A stretch of DNA of 64,000 bases from Naasia sp. (GTDB lineage: Bacteria; Actinomycetota; Actinomycetes; Actinomycetales; Microbacteriaceae): NCBI RefSeq assembly GCF_025465545.1, contig NZ_JAODMK010000010.1, positions 109,813 through 173,812 on the forward strand. Direction: 5' to 3'. Below the pieces are notes generated by a model. It had not been told where the DNA came from and ran no database searches. It saw nothing but the letters and a program-made list of their open reading frames with translations. How positions within the stretch are numbered: the stretch's first letter is position 1; every line of letters begins with the position of its first letter. The position numbers and the translations under genes were made by a program. Below, piece after piece: positions 42,924 through 60,090 of the stretch.

Positions 42924-44366
42924 CTACTCGGCCCAGGCGGGAGCGGCGCCGCTCACGGCGTCGCCGATGCGGTGCACGCGGACGTCGTTGGTGGAGCCGG
43001 GGATCCCGGGAGGGGATCCGGAGATCACGACGACGGTGTCGCCCGGCTCGGCGAGCCCTTCGCGGAGCAGCACCTCGTCGACCTGATGGAACATCGCGTC
43101 GGTGTGCTTCACGCGCGGCACGAGGAACGACTCGATGCCCCAGGTGAGCGCCATCCGATTGCGGATGCCCGGCTCGGGCGTGAAGGCCTTCATCGGGATC
43201 GGTGAACGCAGTCGTGACATGCGGCGGGCGGAGTCGCCCGACTCGGTGAATACGCAGAGGTACTTGGCGTCGACGAAGTCGGCGACCTCCGCGGCGGCCA
43301 GCGTCATGGCGCCGCCCTGGGTGCGCGGCTTGGTCCCGAGCGGCGGGATGCGGTCGAGACCGTGGTCCTCGGTGGACTTCACGATGCGGGCCATCGTCTG
43401 CACCGTGACGACCGGATACTCGCCCACGCTCGTCTCGCCGGAGAGCATGACCGCGTCGGCGCCGTCGAGGACGGCGTTGGCCACGTCGGAGGTCTCGGCG
43501 CGGGTCGGCACGGGGCTGTGGATCATCGACTCGAGCATCTGGGTTGCGACGATGACGGGCTTCGCCATCCGGCGCGCCATCTCGATCGCCTTCTTCTGCA
43601 CGATCGGCACGGCCTCGAGCGGCAGCTCGACCCCGAGGTCGCCGCGGGCGACCATCAGCGCGTCGAACGCGTCGATGATGCCCTCGAGGTTGTCGACGGC
43701 CTGCGGCTTCTCGATCTTCGCGATGACCGGGACCCGGCGGCCCTCCTCATCCATGATCTCGTGCACCCGCTGGATGTCGCTGGCGTTGCGCACGAAGGAC
43801 AGCGCGATGAAGTCGGCGCCGATCCGGAGGCCCCAGCGGAGGTCGGCCTCGTCCTTCTCGGAGAGCGCGGGAACGTTGACGGCCACGCCGGGCAGGTTGA
43901 TGCCCTTGTTGTTGGAGACCGGGCCGGCGACGATCACCTCGGTCGTCACGACGGTGCCGTCGGTCTCGAGCACCTTGACGCGCACCTTGCCGTCGTCGAT
44001 CAGCAGGAAGTCGCCGGCCTTCACATCCTGGGGCAGGCCCTTGAACGTGGTGCTGACGAGCTCCTTGGTCCCGGGGACATCCTCGGTGGTGATCTTGAAG
44101 ATGTCGCCCTCGGCGAGCTCGTGCGGCCCGTTGCTGAAGCGTCCGAGCCGGATCTTCGGTCCCTGCAGGTCGACGAGGATGCCCACGGCCTTGCCGCTGT
44201 CCTCGGCCGCCTTGCGCACGTTGGCGTAGACGCCCTCGTGCACCGTGTAGTCACCATGGCTGAGGTTCAGCCTCGCGACATCCACGCCGGCGTCGACGAT
44301 GGCCCGGATCTGCTCGTAGCTCGAGGTGGCGGGCCCCAGGGTCGCCACGATCTTGGCTCGTCTCAT
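42924..44366 (-). CDS. pyk: Pyruvate kinase
   Basis: MRRAKIVATLGPATSSYEQIRAIVDAGVDVARLNLSHGDYTVHE; VIVATQMLESMIHSPVPTRAE. Confidence 0.98.
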   Translation of the reverse strand: MRRAKIVATLGPATSSYEQIRAIVDAGVDVARLNLSHGDYTVHEGVYANVRKAAEDSGKAVGILVDLQGPKIRLGRFSNGPHELAEGDIFKITTEDVPGTKELVSTTFKGLPQDVKAGDFLLIDDGKVRVKVLETDGTVVTTEVIVAGPVSNNKGINLPGVAVNVPALSEKDEADLRWGLRIGADFIALSFVRNASDIQRVHEIMDEEGRRVPVIAKIEKPQAVDNLEGIIDAFDALMVARGDLGVELPLEAVPIVQKKAIEMARRMAKPVIVATQMLESMIHSPVPTRAETSDVANAVLDGADAVMLSGETSVGEYPVVTVQTMARIVKSTEDHGLDRIPPLGTKPRTQGGAMTLAAAEVADFVDAKYLCVFTESGDSARRMSRLRSPIPMKAFTPEPGIRNRMALTWGIESFLVPRVKHTDAMFHQVDEVLLREGLAEPGDTVVVISGSPPGIPGSTNDVRVHRIGDAVSGAAPAWAE

Positions 44367-44410
44367 GCGTGCGATGTCCTTCGAGTTGTCGGCGGCGCGA
44401 GTGCGCCGGA

Positions 44411-45868
<1,458 letters not shown>

Positions 45869-45912
45869 GGGTTCCTCCTTCCGTGCTGGGAGGCGGCGTC
45901 GCGGCGAGAAGC

Positions 45913-50514
<4,602 letters not shown>

Positions 50515-50700
50515 CGGCGGGCCTCCTCACGGGAACGATGCTCGAACGGGACGGCGGTGGCCCGGGATGGAAACGTACGGAAGGTCAGCTTTCCATTGTG
50601 CAGCAGGGGACGCGCCGCAGGCGCGGCGGGGGGAAGGCTCGCAGGCAGGAAGTCGACGCGATGCGGCGGGAATCCCGGTCGGATCCGCTCCGCCCGGCGT

Positions 50701-51681
50701 TCAGGACCTGCCGGAACCCGCCGTCCGGGACGCCGTGCTTGTGGCGGGCGCACCCGGGACTGGCGAGGCGGCGTCGGTGCCGTCGTCCTCGAAGTCCTTG
50801 GCGGTGTAGCGCGATTCTATCGCGTCGGGGCGAGTCCACTCGCGGCCGGCCAGGTAGGCTCCCGGCTCGACTCCCGGGTGCCGCCTCCGCTGCACGAGGA
50901 AGAGCACGATCCCGAGGACCACGGCGACGATCGCGCCCCACACGTTGACGCGCAGGCCGAGGATCACCTCGCTGGGGTCGACGCGGATGGACTCGAACCA
51001 GATCCGGCCCGCGCCGTACCAGACGAGGTAGAGCGCGAAGAGCTTGCCCCACTGCAGCCGGAACTCGCGCTGGAGAAGGAGCAGCAGGACCCCGCCGAAC
51101 GCGTTCCAGAGGAACTCGTAGAGGAAGGTGGGGTGGAACAGGGTGCCCTCGGGCAGCCCTGCCGGGAAGGCCGGGTTGGTGGACGGGATCTCGAGCCCCC
51201 AGGGGAGGTCGGTCGGCTGGCCGTACAGCTCCTGGTTGAACCAGTTGCCGAAGCGCCCGATGGCCTGGGCGAACAGCAGTCCCGGAGCGAGGGCGTCCGC
51301 GAAGGTCCAGAAGCGGATGCCGGTGAGCCGGCAGCCGATCCAGGCTCCGACCGCGCCGCCGATCAGACCGCCGAAGATGGCGTTGCCGCCCTCCCAGATG
51401 TAGAGGATCGCGAGGAGGTCCTTGCCGTCGCCGAAGTAGTCGGCCGGGTGGGTGAACACGTGGTAGAGCCGTGCCCCGACGATGCCGAGCGGCACTGCCC
51501 AGAGCACGATGTCCACGACGACGCCCGGCTCGGCGCCCCGCCGCGTCATGCGCCGGGAGGTGAGCAGCAGGGCCACCACGATGCCCAGCAGGATGCACAG
51601 CGCGTAGGTGTGGATCGTGAAGATCCCGAGGGTGAAGGAACTCCACTCGGGAGGCGGGCTCGGCAGGCTGCGGGGCATCAC
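50701..51681 (-). CDS. lgt: Prolipoprotein diacylglyceryl transferase
   Basis: LLFAQAIGRFGNWFNQELYGQPTDLPWGLEI. Confidence 0.96.
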   Translation of the reverse strand: MMPRSLPSPPPEWSSFTLGIFTIHTYALCILLGIVVALLLTSRRMTRRGAEPGVVVDIVLWAVPLGIVGARLYHVFTHPADYFGDGKDLLAILYIWEGGNAIFGGLIGGAVGAWIGCRLTGIRFWTFADALAPGLLFAQAIGRFGNWFNQELYGQPTDLPWGLEIPSTNPAFPAGLPEGTLFHPTFLYEFLWNAFGGVLLLLLQREFRLQWGKLFALYLVWYGAGRIWFESIRVDPSEVILGLRVNVWGAIVAVVLGIVLFLVQRRRHPGVEPGAYLAGREWTRPDAIESRYTAKDFEDDGTDAASPVPGAPATSTASRTAGSGRS

Positions 51682-51687
51682 GATGGC

Positions 51688-52485
51688 TCAGGCTACTACG
51701 CCGGAAGCGAGTCGGGCGGCCGTCGCAGCCGCCCCGCCGACGCCTCCCTCGGCCAGTGCCGACACGAGCGCCGAGCCCACGATCGCGCCGTCCGCGTACT
51801 CCAGAACCTCCCGGACCTGCTCCGGTGTGGAGATGCCGATGCCGACGCAGGCGGCGTCGGATCCGGCCTCACGCAGCCGGCCGACCAGCCCGCGCGCGGC
51901 ACGGTCGACATCGGCCCGGGCGCCGGTGATGCCCATCGTGGAGACCGCATAGACGAAGCCGCGGCTGTGCCGCACCGTGTTCGCCAGGCGCTCCGGGCTC
52001 GACGACGGCGCGGCGAGGAACACCCGGTCGAGGCCGGTGCGGTCGGACGCCGCGAGCCACTCCCCGGCCTCGTCGGGGATGAGGTCGGGGGTGATCAGCC
52101 CGGCGCCGCCCGCGGAGACCAGGTCGTCCGCGAACCGCTCGACGCCGTATTGCATGACCGGATTCCAGTAGGTCATGAGGAGCACGGGGGCGGCCACGCG
52201 CGAGCGCACCGCGGCGACCGCTTCGAAGCCGTGGCGCAGCCGGAAGCCGCCCGCGAGGGCCCGCTGGGTCGCGGCCTGGATGACCGGGCCGTCGATCACC
52301 GGATCCGAGTAGGGCAGGCCGAGCTCCAGCACGTCGACGCCGTTCTCGACCAGGGCGACGGCGGCGTCGATGCTGGTGGCCAGGTCGGGGAAGCCGACCG
52401 GCAGGTAGCCGACGAGCAGGCCCCTGCCCGCCGCGCGGCGCTCGGCGAGCAGTGCGCCGACCGAACTCTCGATCGCCGCGGTCAC
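51688..52485 (-). CDS. trpA: Tryptophan synthase subunit alpha
   Basis: [73 protein letters not shown] overlaps the trpB stop. Confidence 0.96.
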   Translation of the reverse strand: MTAAIESSVGALLAERRAAGRGLLVGYLPVGFPDLATSIDAAVALVENGVDVLELGLPYSDPVIDGPVIQAATQRALAGGFRLRHGFEAVAAVRSRVAAPVLLMTYWNPVMQYGVERFADDLVSAGGAGLITPDLIPDEAGEWLAASDRTGLDRVFLAAPSSSPERLANTVRHSRGFVYAVSTMGITGARADVDRAARGLVGRLREAGSDAACVGIGISTPEQVREVLEYADGAIVGSALVSALAEGGVGGAAATAARLASGVVA

Positions 52486-53714
52486 GCCTGCTCCGCCCCG
52501 CGGTCGAGGAGGTCGAAGTAGTGGCCGGCGGTCGTCATGTCCTTGTCGCCGCGGCCGCTGAGGTTGACGAGGATGACCGCATCCGGGCCGAGTTCGCGTC
52601 CCAGCTCGAGCGCTCCGGCCAGGGCGTGCGCCGACTCGATGGCCGGGATGATGCCCTCCGTGCGGCTGAGCAGCCGCAGGGCCGACATGGCCTCGGCGTC
52701 GGTGACGGGACGGTAGCTGGCGCGGCCGATGTCGGCGAGCCAGGCGTGCTCCGGACCCACCCCCGGGTAGTCGAGCCCGGCCGAGATGGAGTGCGACTCC
52801 ACCGTCTGCCCGTCCTCGTCCTGCAGCAGGTAGCTGCGGGCGCCGTGCAGCACGCCGGGCCTGCCCTTGGTGATGGTCGCCGCGTGCCGCGGGGTGTTCG
52901 CGCCGTCGCCCGCCGCCTCGAAGCCGTAGAGGGCGACCTCGGAGTCGTCGAGGAACGCGCTGAAGATGCCCATCGCGTTGCTGCCGCCGCCGACGCAGGC
53001 CGCGACCGCGGTGGGCAGCGACCCGGTGAGGGCGATGACCTGCTCCCGAGCCTCGTCGCCGATGATGCGCTGAAGATCGCGCACCATCGCCGGGAACGGG
53101 TGCGGGCCGGCCACGGTGCCGAAGATGTAGTTGGTGGTGGAGACGTTCGTGACCCAGTCGCGCATCGCCTCGTTGATGGCGTCCTTCAGCGTGCGGGAGC
53201 CGGTGGTGACCGGGATGACCTCGGCGCCGAGCAGGCGCATCCTGGCCACGTTGAGCGCCTGCCGCTCGGTGTCCACCTCGCCCATGTAGACCACGCAGTC
53301 GAGGCCGAAGAGCGCGGCGGCGGTGGCCGTGGCGACGCCGTGCTGGCCGGCGCCCGTCTCGGCGATCACGCGGGTCTTGCCGATCCGGCGGGTGAGCAGC
53401 GCCTGGCCGAGGACGTTGTTGATCTTGTGCGAGCCGGTGTGGTTGAGGTCCTCGCGCTTCAGCAGGATGCGGGCGCCGCCGGCGTGCTGGGCGAAGCGCG
53501 GCACCTCGGTGAGGATGGAGGGCCGGCCGGTGTAGCTGCGGTGCAGCTCGTCGAGCTCGAGCCGGTAGGCGGGATCGGCCTTCGCCTCCTCCCAGGCGAG
53601 GGTGAGCTCGTCGAGCGCGGCGACGAGCGGCTCGGGGACGAACCGGCCGCCGTAGGCGCCGAAGTAGGGCCCCGGCAGCTGCAGGGGGGCGGGGGCGGCG
53701 TCGTGCTCGGTCAT
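52482..53714 (-). CDS. trpB: Tryptophan synthase subunit beta
   Basis: [47 protein letters not shown]. Confidence 0.98.
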   Translation of the reverse strand: MTEHDAAPAPLQLPGPYFGAYGGRFVPEPLVAALDELTLAWEEAKADPAYRLELDELHRSYTGRPSILTEVPRFAQHAGGARILLKREDLNHTGSHKINNVLGQALLTRRIGKTRVIAETGAGQHGVATATAAALFGLDCVVYMGEVDTERQALNVARMRLLGAEVIPVTTGSRTLKDAINEAMRDWVTNVSTTNYIFGTVAGPHPFPAMVRDLQRIIGDEAREQVIALTGSLPTAVAACVGGGSNAMGIFSAFLDDSEVALYGFEAAGDGANTPRHAATITKGRPGVLHGARSYLLQDEDGQTVESHSISAGLDYPGVGPEHAWLADIGRASYRPVTDAEAMSALRLLSRTEGIIPAIESAHALAGALELGRELGPDAVILVNLSGRGDKDMTTAGHYFDLLDRGAEQA

Positions 53715-54487
53715 GCTGCGAGGAACTCCTGGAGTGTGGCCACCGGATCTCCGGTGACGAGTGCTTCGCCGACGAGGACCACGTCTGCTCCGGCACGGCG
53801 GTAGTGGGCGACGTCGGACGCGGTCCGCACGGCGGACTCGGCGACGCGGATGACGGAGCCCGGGATGCTGTCCGCGAGCCGGCCGAACAGGTCCTGGTCG
53901 AGCTCGAAGGTGGAGAGGTCGCGGGCGTTGACGCCGATCACGGCGGCTCCGACGTCGAGTGCCCTGGACACCTCATCGGCGTCGTGGGTCTCGACGAGGG
54001 CGGCCATGCCGAGCGACGAGGTGAGCTCGAACAGCCGGGCGAGCCGGGCCTGGTCGAGGGCCGCGACGATCAGGAGCACGAGGTCGGCTCCGGCCGCGCG
54101 CGCCTCGAGCACCTGGTACTCGTCCACCAGGAAGTCCTTGCGGAGCACGGGGATCCCGACGGCGGCACGGACCTCGCGGAGGTCGGCGAGCGACCCGCCG
54201 AACCGGCGCTCCTCGGTGAGCACGCTGATGGCACTCGCCCCGCCGGTCTCGTAGGAGACGGCGAGCGCCGCCGGGTCGGGGATGTCGGCGAGGCGGCCGC
54301 GCGACGGGCTCGCGCGCTTGACCTCGGCGAGGATCTTGACGCGGTCGGCGGGACGCAGGAACTCGAGCACGTCGAGCGCGGGCGGCGCCGCGGCGGCGAG
54401 CCGTTCCACCTCGACGAGCGAGACGTCGTCCCGCCGCGTCTGTGCGTCGGCCCGGGCGCCCTCGACCAGTTCGGCGAGCAGGGACAC
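53711..54487 (-). CDS. trpC: Indole-3-glycerol phosphate synthase
   Basis: [53 protein letters not shown]. Confidence 0.97.
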   Translation of the reverse strand: MSLLAELVEGARADAQTRRDDVSLVEVERLAAAAPPALDVLEFLRPADRVKILAEVKRASPSRGRLADIPDPAALAVSYETGGASAISVLTEERRFGGSLADLREVRAAVGIPVLRKDFLVDEYQVLEARAAGADLVLLIVAALDQARLARLFELTSSLGMAALVETHDADEVSRALDVGAAVIGVNARDLSTFELDQDLFGRLADSIPGSVIRVAESAVRTASDVAHYRRAGADVVLVGEALVTGDPVATLQEFLAA

Positions 54488-54494
54488 CGGCGCC

Positions 54495-54749
54495 CTAGCC
54501 GTTGTCGGCTTTGGCGGCGTACCGGGACCCGCGCACGCCGTAGCCGAGCTTCGCGAGCACGGCGCCGATCAGCAGGCCGAGGACGACGATGACCGCACCG
54601 ACCCAGACGAGCCACATGAGCTGGACGTCGTAGGTGGCGTCGAGGAACAGCGCCGCGGTGCCGACGGCGAACCCGATCAGCATGACGACGACGGCGGTCC
54701 AGGCGGCGGGCGAGTCCCCATGGCCGGGCTCGGAGTGCTCGTTGCTCAT
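54495..54749 (-). CDS. HGxxPAAW family small membrane protein
   Basis: 84 aa; HGDSPAAWTAVVVMLIGFAVGTAALFLDATYDVQLMWLVWVGAVIVVLG. Confidence 0.88.
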   Translation of the reverse strand: MSNEHSEPGHGDSPAAWTAVVVMLIGFAVGTAALFLDATYDVQLMWLVWVGAVIVVLGLLIGAVLAKLGYGVRGSRYAAKADNG

Positions 54750-54758
54750 GTGGCGATT

Positions 54759-55514
54759 CTAGTCGTGCGCGTCGTCGGCCCCGCCCCCGGCCGCCGTCGG
54801 ATCGCTGCCGGCGCTGAGCGCGTCCCAGGCATCGGCGGCGCGAGCGCCGCGGGTGTCGGCCGGGGCGGATCCCGGATCGGTGGCACGAGACGAGTCCTCG
54901 GCAGGCCCGGCAGCGGCTCCGTCGGCGTTCCGGGAATCAGGACCGGCTGGGTTGGCCCCGCGAACGTCGGCAGCACCCGGGTCGGCCGCGTAGCGGCGCC
55001 CGGTCCCCGGCCAGCTCCGTGCGGTGACCGTGATCGCCGCGGCGAGGAGCAGCACCAGGGCGCCCGCGACGACGGCGACGGCCGGCCAGGCGCTGACGGC
55101 GATGCGGGAGACGAGGTCGGGCACCGACCCGGTGATCCCCGTCGCCGCCGCCACCGCGGTGCCGGCCGCGGAGTCCGGGGAGGCGAGCGCGGGCAGCGGG
55201 GAGAGCGCGGCTCCCGCCCCGAGCGCCGCGAGCACGGCCGCGAGGAGGTAGCGCACCGGCCGAGCGGCGATGCTCGCCGCGGCGACGGTCGCAGCGCAGG
55301 CGAGGGCGATCCCGTTGAGGGCGGGCGCGGCGTCCGCCCCACGCACCTCGAGGTCCTGGCCGGTCTCCCGGAGCGAGACGGTGAGCCATGGCGCGTTGGC
55401 CGCGACCAGCAGGAGGGCCGCCGCGGCGAGCACCCCGAGCAGGATCAGGTACTTGACCCGCCGCCCGTCGCGCCGAACGCCGGGCGGGCCGGCCGGGTCG
55501 GCTGCCGGCGGCAC
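54759..55514 (-). CDS. Trp biosynthesis-associated membrane protein (TIGR02234-like)
   Basis: VKYLILLGVLAAAALLLVAANAPWLTVSL; several TM segments, located after trpE, acidic/Ala-rich C-tail. Confidence 0.85.
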   Translation of the reverse strand: MPPAADPAGPPGVRRDGRRVKYLILLGVLAAAALLLVAANAPWLTVSLRETGQDLEVRGADAAPALNGIALACAATVAAASIAARPVRYLLAAVLAALGAGAALSPLPALASPDSAAGTAVAAATGITGSVPDLVSRIAVSAWPAVAVVAGALVLLLAAAITVTARSWPGTGRRYAADPGAADVRGANPAGPDSRNADGAAAGPAEDSSRATDPGSAPADTRGARAADAWDALSAGSDPTAAGGGADDAHD

Positions 55515-55516
55515 GG

Positions 55517-57049
55517 TCAGCGCACCCGGCGCAGCGCGTTCGCGATCGCGACCGCCCGAAGCGGTGCGGCCGCCTTGTTCTGCGACTCGCGGTACTCGGA
55601 CTCGGGGTCGGAGTCGGCGACGAGGCCGCCCCCGGCCTGGACCCGGGCGACGCCGTCGGCGAGCAGCGCGGTGCGGATGGCGATGGCGAGGTCGGCGTCC
55701 CCCGCGAAGTCGAAGTAGCCGACCACTCCCCCGTAGACGCCGCGCTGCGCGGGCTCGAGCTCGTCGATGATCTGGAGGGCCCGGGGCTTGGGGGCGCCGG
55801 ACAAGGTGCCTGCGGGAAAGGTGGCGCGGAACACGTCCACCGCGTCGGCGCCGGGGCTGAGGTCACCCTCCACCGACGAGACGAGGTGCATGATGTGGCT
55901 GAACCGCTCGATCCGCATGAACTCGGTCACCTCGATGGTTCCGGCGACGCAGACCTTCGAGATGTCGTTGCGGGCCAGGTCGACGAGCATGAGATGCTCG
56001 GCCCGCTCCTTGGGATCCGCGGCGAGGCTCTCGGCGAGCTGCGCGTCCTCGTCCGGCGTGGCGCCGCGCGGCTTCGAGCCGGCGATCGGGTGGGTGAACA
56101 CGCGCCCCTCGCTCACCTTCACGAGCGCCTCGGGCGACGAGCCGACCACGGCGTACGGGGAGCCGTCCGGGCGGGCGAGGCCGAGCAGGTACATGTACGG
56201 GCTCGGGTTGAGGGCCCGCAGCACCCGGTAGACGTCGACGGGGGACGCGGTCGCGGGGAGGTCGAACCGCTGCGAGAGCACCACCTGGAAGATGTCGCCT
56301 TCGCGGATGTACTCCTTGCTCCTCTCGACGCCGGCGAGGAAGTCCTCGCGCCGGGTGCGCAGGATCGGCGCCGGCACGAGCGCGAAGTCCGCCTCGGCCA
56401 GATCGGCGGGGCTCGGCACGGACAGGCGCGCCTGGAGGCCGTCGAGCCGGCGCTGCGCATCGTCCCAGAGAGCGTCCGCGTCGGGGGCTCCGTCGGCGAG
56501 GGCCGTCACGACGAGCAGGACCGCGCCGGTCTTGTGATCGACGACCACGAGCTCGGAGACGAAGCTGAGCGCCTGGCCCGGCACGTCGAAGTCGGCCGGC
56601 GGAGCGTCGGGCAGGCGCTCGAGCTGGCGGATCGCCTCCCAGCCGATGAAGCCCACGAGGCCGCCGGTGAGCGGGGGCAGCCCGGGGATCCGCGGGGTCC
56701 GCCACCGCGCGACCAGCCGGGCGACGGCGTCGAGAGGGGCGCCGAGCGGCTCGCCGCCGAAGGCGCGTTCCGCGTCGATGCCCTCGCCGAGCCAGAGCGG
56801 GGCGCCGTCCTGCTCCGTCAGCACCCCGAACGAGGAGACGCCGATGAAGGACCAGCGCGACCAGATTCCGCCCTGCTCCGCAGACTCGAGCAGGAAGGTC
56901 CCGGGGCGTGGGTTCCCCTGCGCGTCGGCGGCGAGCTTGCGGTAGATGCCGACCGGCGTCTCCTCGCCGGCGAAGAGCACCCGCACGACGGGCAGCACCC
57001 GGTGGTCGGGGACGAGGGCGTCGAACTCGGAGCGGGTGGTGCTAGCCAC
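55517..57049 (-). CDS. trpE: Anthranilate synthase component I
   Basis: [71 protein letters not shown]. Confidence 0.97.
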   Translation of the reverse strand: MASTTRSEFDALVPDHRVLPVVRVLFAGEETPVGIYRKLAADAQGNPRPGTFLLESAEQGGIWSRWSFIGVSSFGVLTEQDGAPLWLGEGIDAERAFGGEPLGAPLDAVARLVARWRTPRIPGLPPLTGGLVGFIGWEAIRQLERLPDAPPADFDVPGQALSFVSELVVVDHKTGAVLLVVTALADGAPDADALWDDAQRRLDGLQARLSVPSPADLAEADFALVPAPILRTRREDFLAGVERSKEYIREGDIFQVVLSQRFDLPATASPVDVYRVLRALNPSPYMYLLGLARPDGSPYAVVGSSPEALVKVSEGRVFTHPIAGSKPRGATPDEDAQLAESLAADPKERAEHLMLVDLARNDISKVCVAGTIEVTEFMRIERFSHIMHLVSSVEGDLSPGADAVDVFRATFPAGTLSGAPKPRALQIIDELEPAQRGVYGGVVGYFDFAGDADLAIAIRTALLADGVARVQAGGGLVADSDPESEYRESQNKAAAPLRAVAIANALRRVR

Positions 57050-57470
57050 CGTTCGCCTCCCGCGTCGCGTCGGCGGCCGGCGCGACGTGCGCGGCGGGCC
57101 CGCCGAGGACCGGCGCGAGCGGGTCGACGTCGAAGCACGCGTGCGCGCCGGTGTGACAGGCGGGGCCGACCTGGTGCACCGTGACGAGCAGGGCGTCGTC
57201 GTCGCAGTCGAGCGCGGCGGCGCGCACGTACTGCACGTTGCCGGAGGTGTCGCCCTTCCGCCAGAGCTCCTGGCGGCTGCGGGACCAGAACGTGACCCGG
57301 CCCTCGGACAGCGTCCTGCGGAGCGCCTCGGCGTTCATGTAGCCGAGCATGAGGACCTGGCCGCTGCCCTCCTCCTGGATGACGGCAGGCAGGAGGCCCG
57401 CCGAGTCGAAGCTCGCGCGGGCGACCACTGCGTCGATGTCGGCGGCGCGCTCGGGATCCAGGAGGGTCAT
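57042..57470 (-). CDS. hisI: Phosphoribosyl-AMP cyclohydrolase
   Basis: [44 protein letters not shown]. Confidence 0.97.
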   Translation of the reverse strand: MTLLDPERAADIDAVVARASFDSAGLLPAVIQEEGSGQVLMLGYMNAEALRRTLSEGRVTFWSRSRQELWRKGDTSGNVQYVRAAALDCDDDALLVTVHQVGPACHTGAHACFDVDPLAPVLGGPAAHVAPAADATREANGG

Positions 57471-58231
57471 CAGCGGATCACGATTCCCTTCGCGGCGAGC
57501 GCCCGCTTGACGTCGCCGATGGTGAGCTGGCCCGAGTGGAAGACGGACGCGGCGAGCACCGCGTCGGCGCCCGCCTGGACCGCGGGGGCGAAGTGCTCGA
57601 GTGCGCCCGCGCCGCCGGAGGCGACGACCGGCACCGTGCTGACGGAGCGCATCGCCTCGATGAGCTCGAGGTCGTAGCCGCTCTTGGTGCCGTCGGCGTC
57701 GATCGAGTTGACGAGCAGCTCCCCCGCTCCCCGCTCGATGGCCTCCCGCGCCCAGGCCACGGCGTCGAGGTCGGTGCGGCGGCGGCCGCCGTGGGTCGTG
57801 ACCACGAAGCCCGAGTCGGTGTGCGCGGCGCGGGTGACGTCGAGGGAGAGGACGACGACCTGGGCGCCGAACCGGTCGGCGATCTCGTCGATCACGGCAG
57901 GGCGCGCGATTGCGGCGCTGTTGACGCCGATCTTGTCGGCCCCGCTGGCGAGGAGCCGCGCCACGTCCTCGGCGGAGCGGACTCCCCCGCCCACCGTGAG
58001 CGGGATGAAGACCTGCTCCGCGGTGCGGCGGACCACGTCGTACATGGTGTCCCGCTGCTCGGTGGTGGCGGTGACGTCGAGGAACGTCAGCTCGTCGGCG
58101 CCCTGTTCGTAGTAGGTGCGCGACAGCTCGACGGGGTCGCCCGCGTCGCGGAGGTTCTGGAAGTTGACGCCCTTGACCACCCGTCCGTTCGCCACGTCAA
58201 GGCAGGGGATCACCCGGACGGCGACGCTCAT
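57470..58231 (-). CDS. hisF: Imidazole glycerol phosphate synthase subunit HisF
   Basis: [54 protein letters not shown]. Confidence 0.98.
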   Translation of the reverse strand: MSVAVRVIPCLDVANGRVVKGVNFQNLRDAGDPVELSRTYYEQGADELTFLDVTATTEQRDTMYDVVRRTAEQVFIPLTVGGGVRSAEDVARLLASGADKIGVNSAAIARPAVIDEIADRFGAQVVVLSLDVTRAAHTDSGFVVTTHGGRRRTDLDAVAWAREAIERGAGELLVNSIDADGTKSGYDLELIEAMRSVSTVPVVASGGAGALEHFAPAVQAGADAVLAASVFHSGQLTIGDVKRALAAKGIVIR

Positions 58232-58243
58232 CGCTCGGCCGTC

Positions 58244-59083
58244 CTAGATCCGGGCGGCGTGGATGGGGCTGACGAGGATCGCGCGCGCGCCGAGCTCGTA
58301 GAGGGCATCCATCACCTGGTTCGTGTCGAAGCGCGGCACCATGACCCGCACGGCGACCCACCCCGTGTCGCGCAGCGGCGACACCGTCGGCGACTCCAGT
58401 CCGGGCGTGATCACCGATGCCTGGTCGAGGAGCGGCGCGGGCAGGTCGTAGTCCATCAGCACGTACTGGTGGGCCACCATGACGCCCTGCAGCCGGCGGA
58501 CGAGCACGTCGATGCCGGCGAGCGAGGGATCCGACGCCACGAGGACGGCGCTGGACTCGAGCAGGACGGGGCCGAAGATCTCGAGCCCCTGCTTGCGGAG
58601 CGTGCTGCCGGTCTCGACGACGTCGGCCACGGCGTCGGCGACGCCGAGCCGCACGGCGGACTCCACGGCTCCGTCGAGGTGGATGAGCTCGACGCTCACG
58701 CCGTTGTCACGGAGGAAGCCGCCGACGAGCCCGGTGTAGCTGGTGGCCACCCGCGCCCCGTTGAGATCCTCCAGCGACGAGAACCGGCCGATGGGTCCGG
58801 CGAAGCGGAAGGTGGACGCACCGAAGTCGAGGCCGACCACCTCGCCGGCGGGCGACTCGGAGTCCAGCAGCAGGTCGCGTCCGGTGATGCCGACGTCGAG
58901 GGCGCCCGACCCCACGTAGGTGGCGATGTCGCGGGGGCGCAGGTAGAAGAACTCCACGCCGTTGCGCGGATCGGCGACGATGAGCTCCTTGGGGTCGCGG
59001 CGCACCGCGTACCCGGCTTCCCGCAGCATCGCTGCCGCGGACTCACTCAGCGTGCCCTTGTTGGGCACTGCGATTCTCAGCAT
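58244..59083 (-). CDS. hisG: ATP phosphoribosyltransferase
   Basis: MLRIAVPNKGTLSESAAAMLREAGYAVRRDPKELIVADPRNGVEFFYLRPRDIATYVGSGALDVGITGRDLL. Confidence 0.97.
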   Translation of the reverse strand: MLRIAVPNKGTLSESAAAMLREAGYAVRRDPKELIVADPRNGVEFFYLRPRDIATYVGSGALDVGITGRDLLLDSESPAGEVVGLDFGASTFRFAGPIGRFSSLEDLNGARVATSYTGLVGGFLRDNGVSVELIHLDGAVESAVRLGVADAVADVVETGSTLRKQGLEIFGPVLLESSAVLVASDPSLAGIDVLVRRLQGVMVAHQYVLMDYDLPAPLLDQASVITPGLESPTVSPLRDTGWVAVRVMVPRFDTNQVMDALYELGARAILVSPIHAARI

Positions 59084-59147
59084 GGCTGCCTTCGGAAGAT
59101 TGGGGGTGGAGAGGTCCGGCCGGACCGGGGGCGGGGCGCCCGCCGGG

Positions 59148-59411
59148 TCACAGATGTCGGTAGACGTCCTCGAGAGCGAGCCCCCGGGCGAGCAGCATGA
59201 CCTGCAGGTGGTAGAGCAGCTGGGAGGTCTCCTCGGCGAGCCGGTCGCCGGACTCGTGCTCGGCCGCCATCCAGACCTCGGCGGCCTCCTCGACGATCTT
59301 CTTGCCGATCGAGTGCACACCGGCGTCGAGCTCGGCCACCGTGCCGGAGCCCTCCGGCCGCGCGGCCGCCTTGTCCGCGAGTTCCGCGAACAGCTCGTCG
59401 AAGGTCTTCAC
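59148..59411 (-). CDS. hisE: Phosphoribosyl-ATP diphosphatase
   Basis: [56 protein letters not shown]. Confidence 0.97.
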   Translation of the reverse strand: MKTFDELFAELADKAAARPEGSGTVAELDAGVHSIGKKIVEEAAEVWMAAEHESGDRLAEETSQLLYHLQVMLLARGLALEDVYRHL

Positions 59412-59427
59412 GGCTCCAGGTTACCGG

Positions 59428-60081
59428 TCAGCGGGACGCGGCCGTCCGCAGCGCCCGGATCGCCTTCCCCGGGTCGGTGCTGCCGAAGACGCTCGATCCG
59501 GCCACGAAGGTGTCGGCGCCGTGCCGGGCGGCGATGCCGATGGTGGCGGTGCTGATCCCGCCGTCGACCTGGAGTCGCAGGTCGCGGCCCTCGCGCTCCG
59601 CGGCCGCTGCGACGAGGGCGAGCTTCGGCATCATCCCGTCGAGGAAGGACTGGCCGCCGAAGCCGGGCTCCACCGTCATGACGAGGACCAGGTCGAACTC
59701 GGCGAGCCGGTCGAGCCACGGCTCAGCGGGCGTGCCGGGCTTGAGGGCGATGCCGGCCCGGGCGCCGCGGGCCCGGATGGCCCGGGCGGTCGCGACGGCG
59801 TCAGCAGCCGCCTCGACATGGAAGGTGACGGATGCCGCTCCCGCGGAGGCGTAGTCGGGCGCCCACCGGTCCGGATCCTCGATCATCAGGTGCACGTCGA
59901 GCGGGACGGGGCTCACCTCGGCGAGCCGCTCGACGGTGCCGAGACCGAAGGTGAGGTTCGGCACGAAGTGGTTGTCCATCACGTCGACGTGCACGAGGTC
60001 GGCCTCACCGATGCGCAGCACCTCCTGCTCGAGGTTCGCGAAATCGGCGGCCAGGATGCTCGGGTGGATGTACGGCGCCAC
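59428..60081 (-). CDS. rpe: Ribulose-phosphate 3-epimerase
   Basis: [42 protein letters not shown]. Confidence 0.98.
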   Translation of the reverse strand: MAPYIHPSILAADFANLEQEVLRIGEADLVHVDVMDNHFVPNLTFGLGTVERLAEVSPVPLDVHLMIEDPDRWAPDYASAGAASVTFHVEAAADAVATARAIRARGARAGIALKPGTPAEPWLDRLAEFDLVLVMTVEPGFGGQSFLDGMMPKLALVAAAAEREGRDLRLQVDGGISTATIGIAARHGADTFVAGSSVFGSTDPGKAIRALRTAASR

Positions 60082-60090
60082 CGGGCGAGT

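Noticed and set aside
50515-50700. gltB leader as a possible glutamine/amino-acid riboswitch
   Set aside because: Only short stems (e.g. CGCGCC-GCA-GGCGCG) were seen; no known riboswitch core could be recognised by eye.
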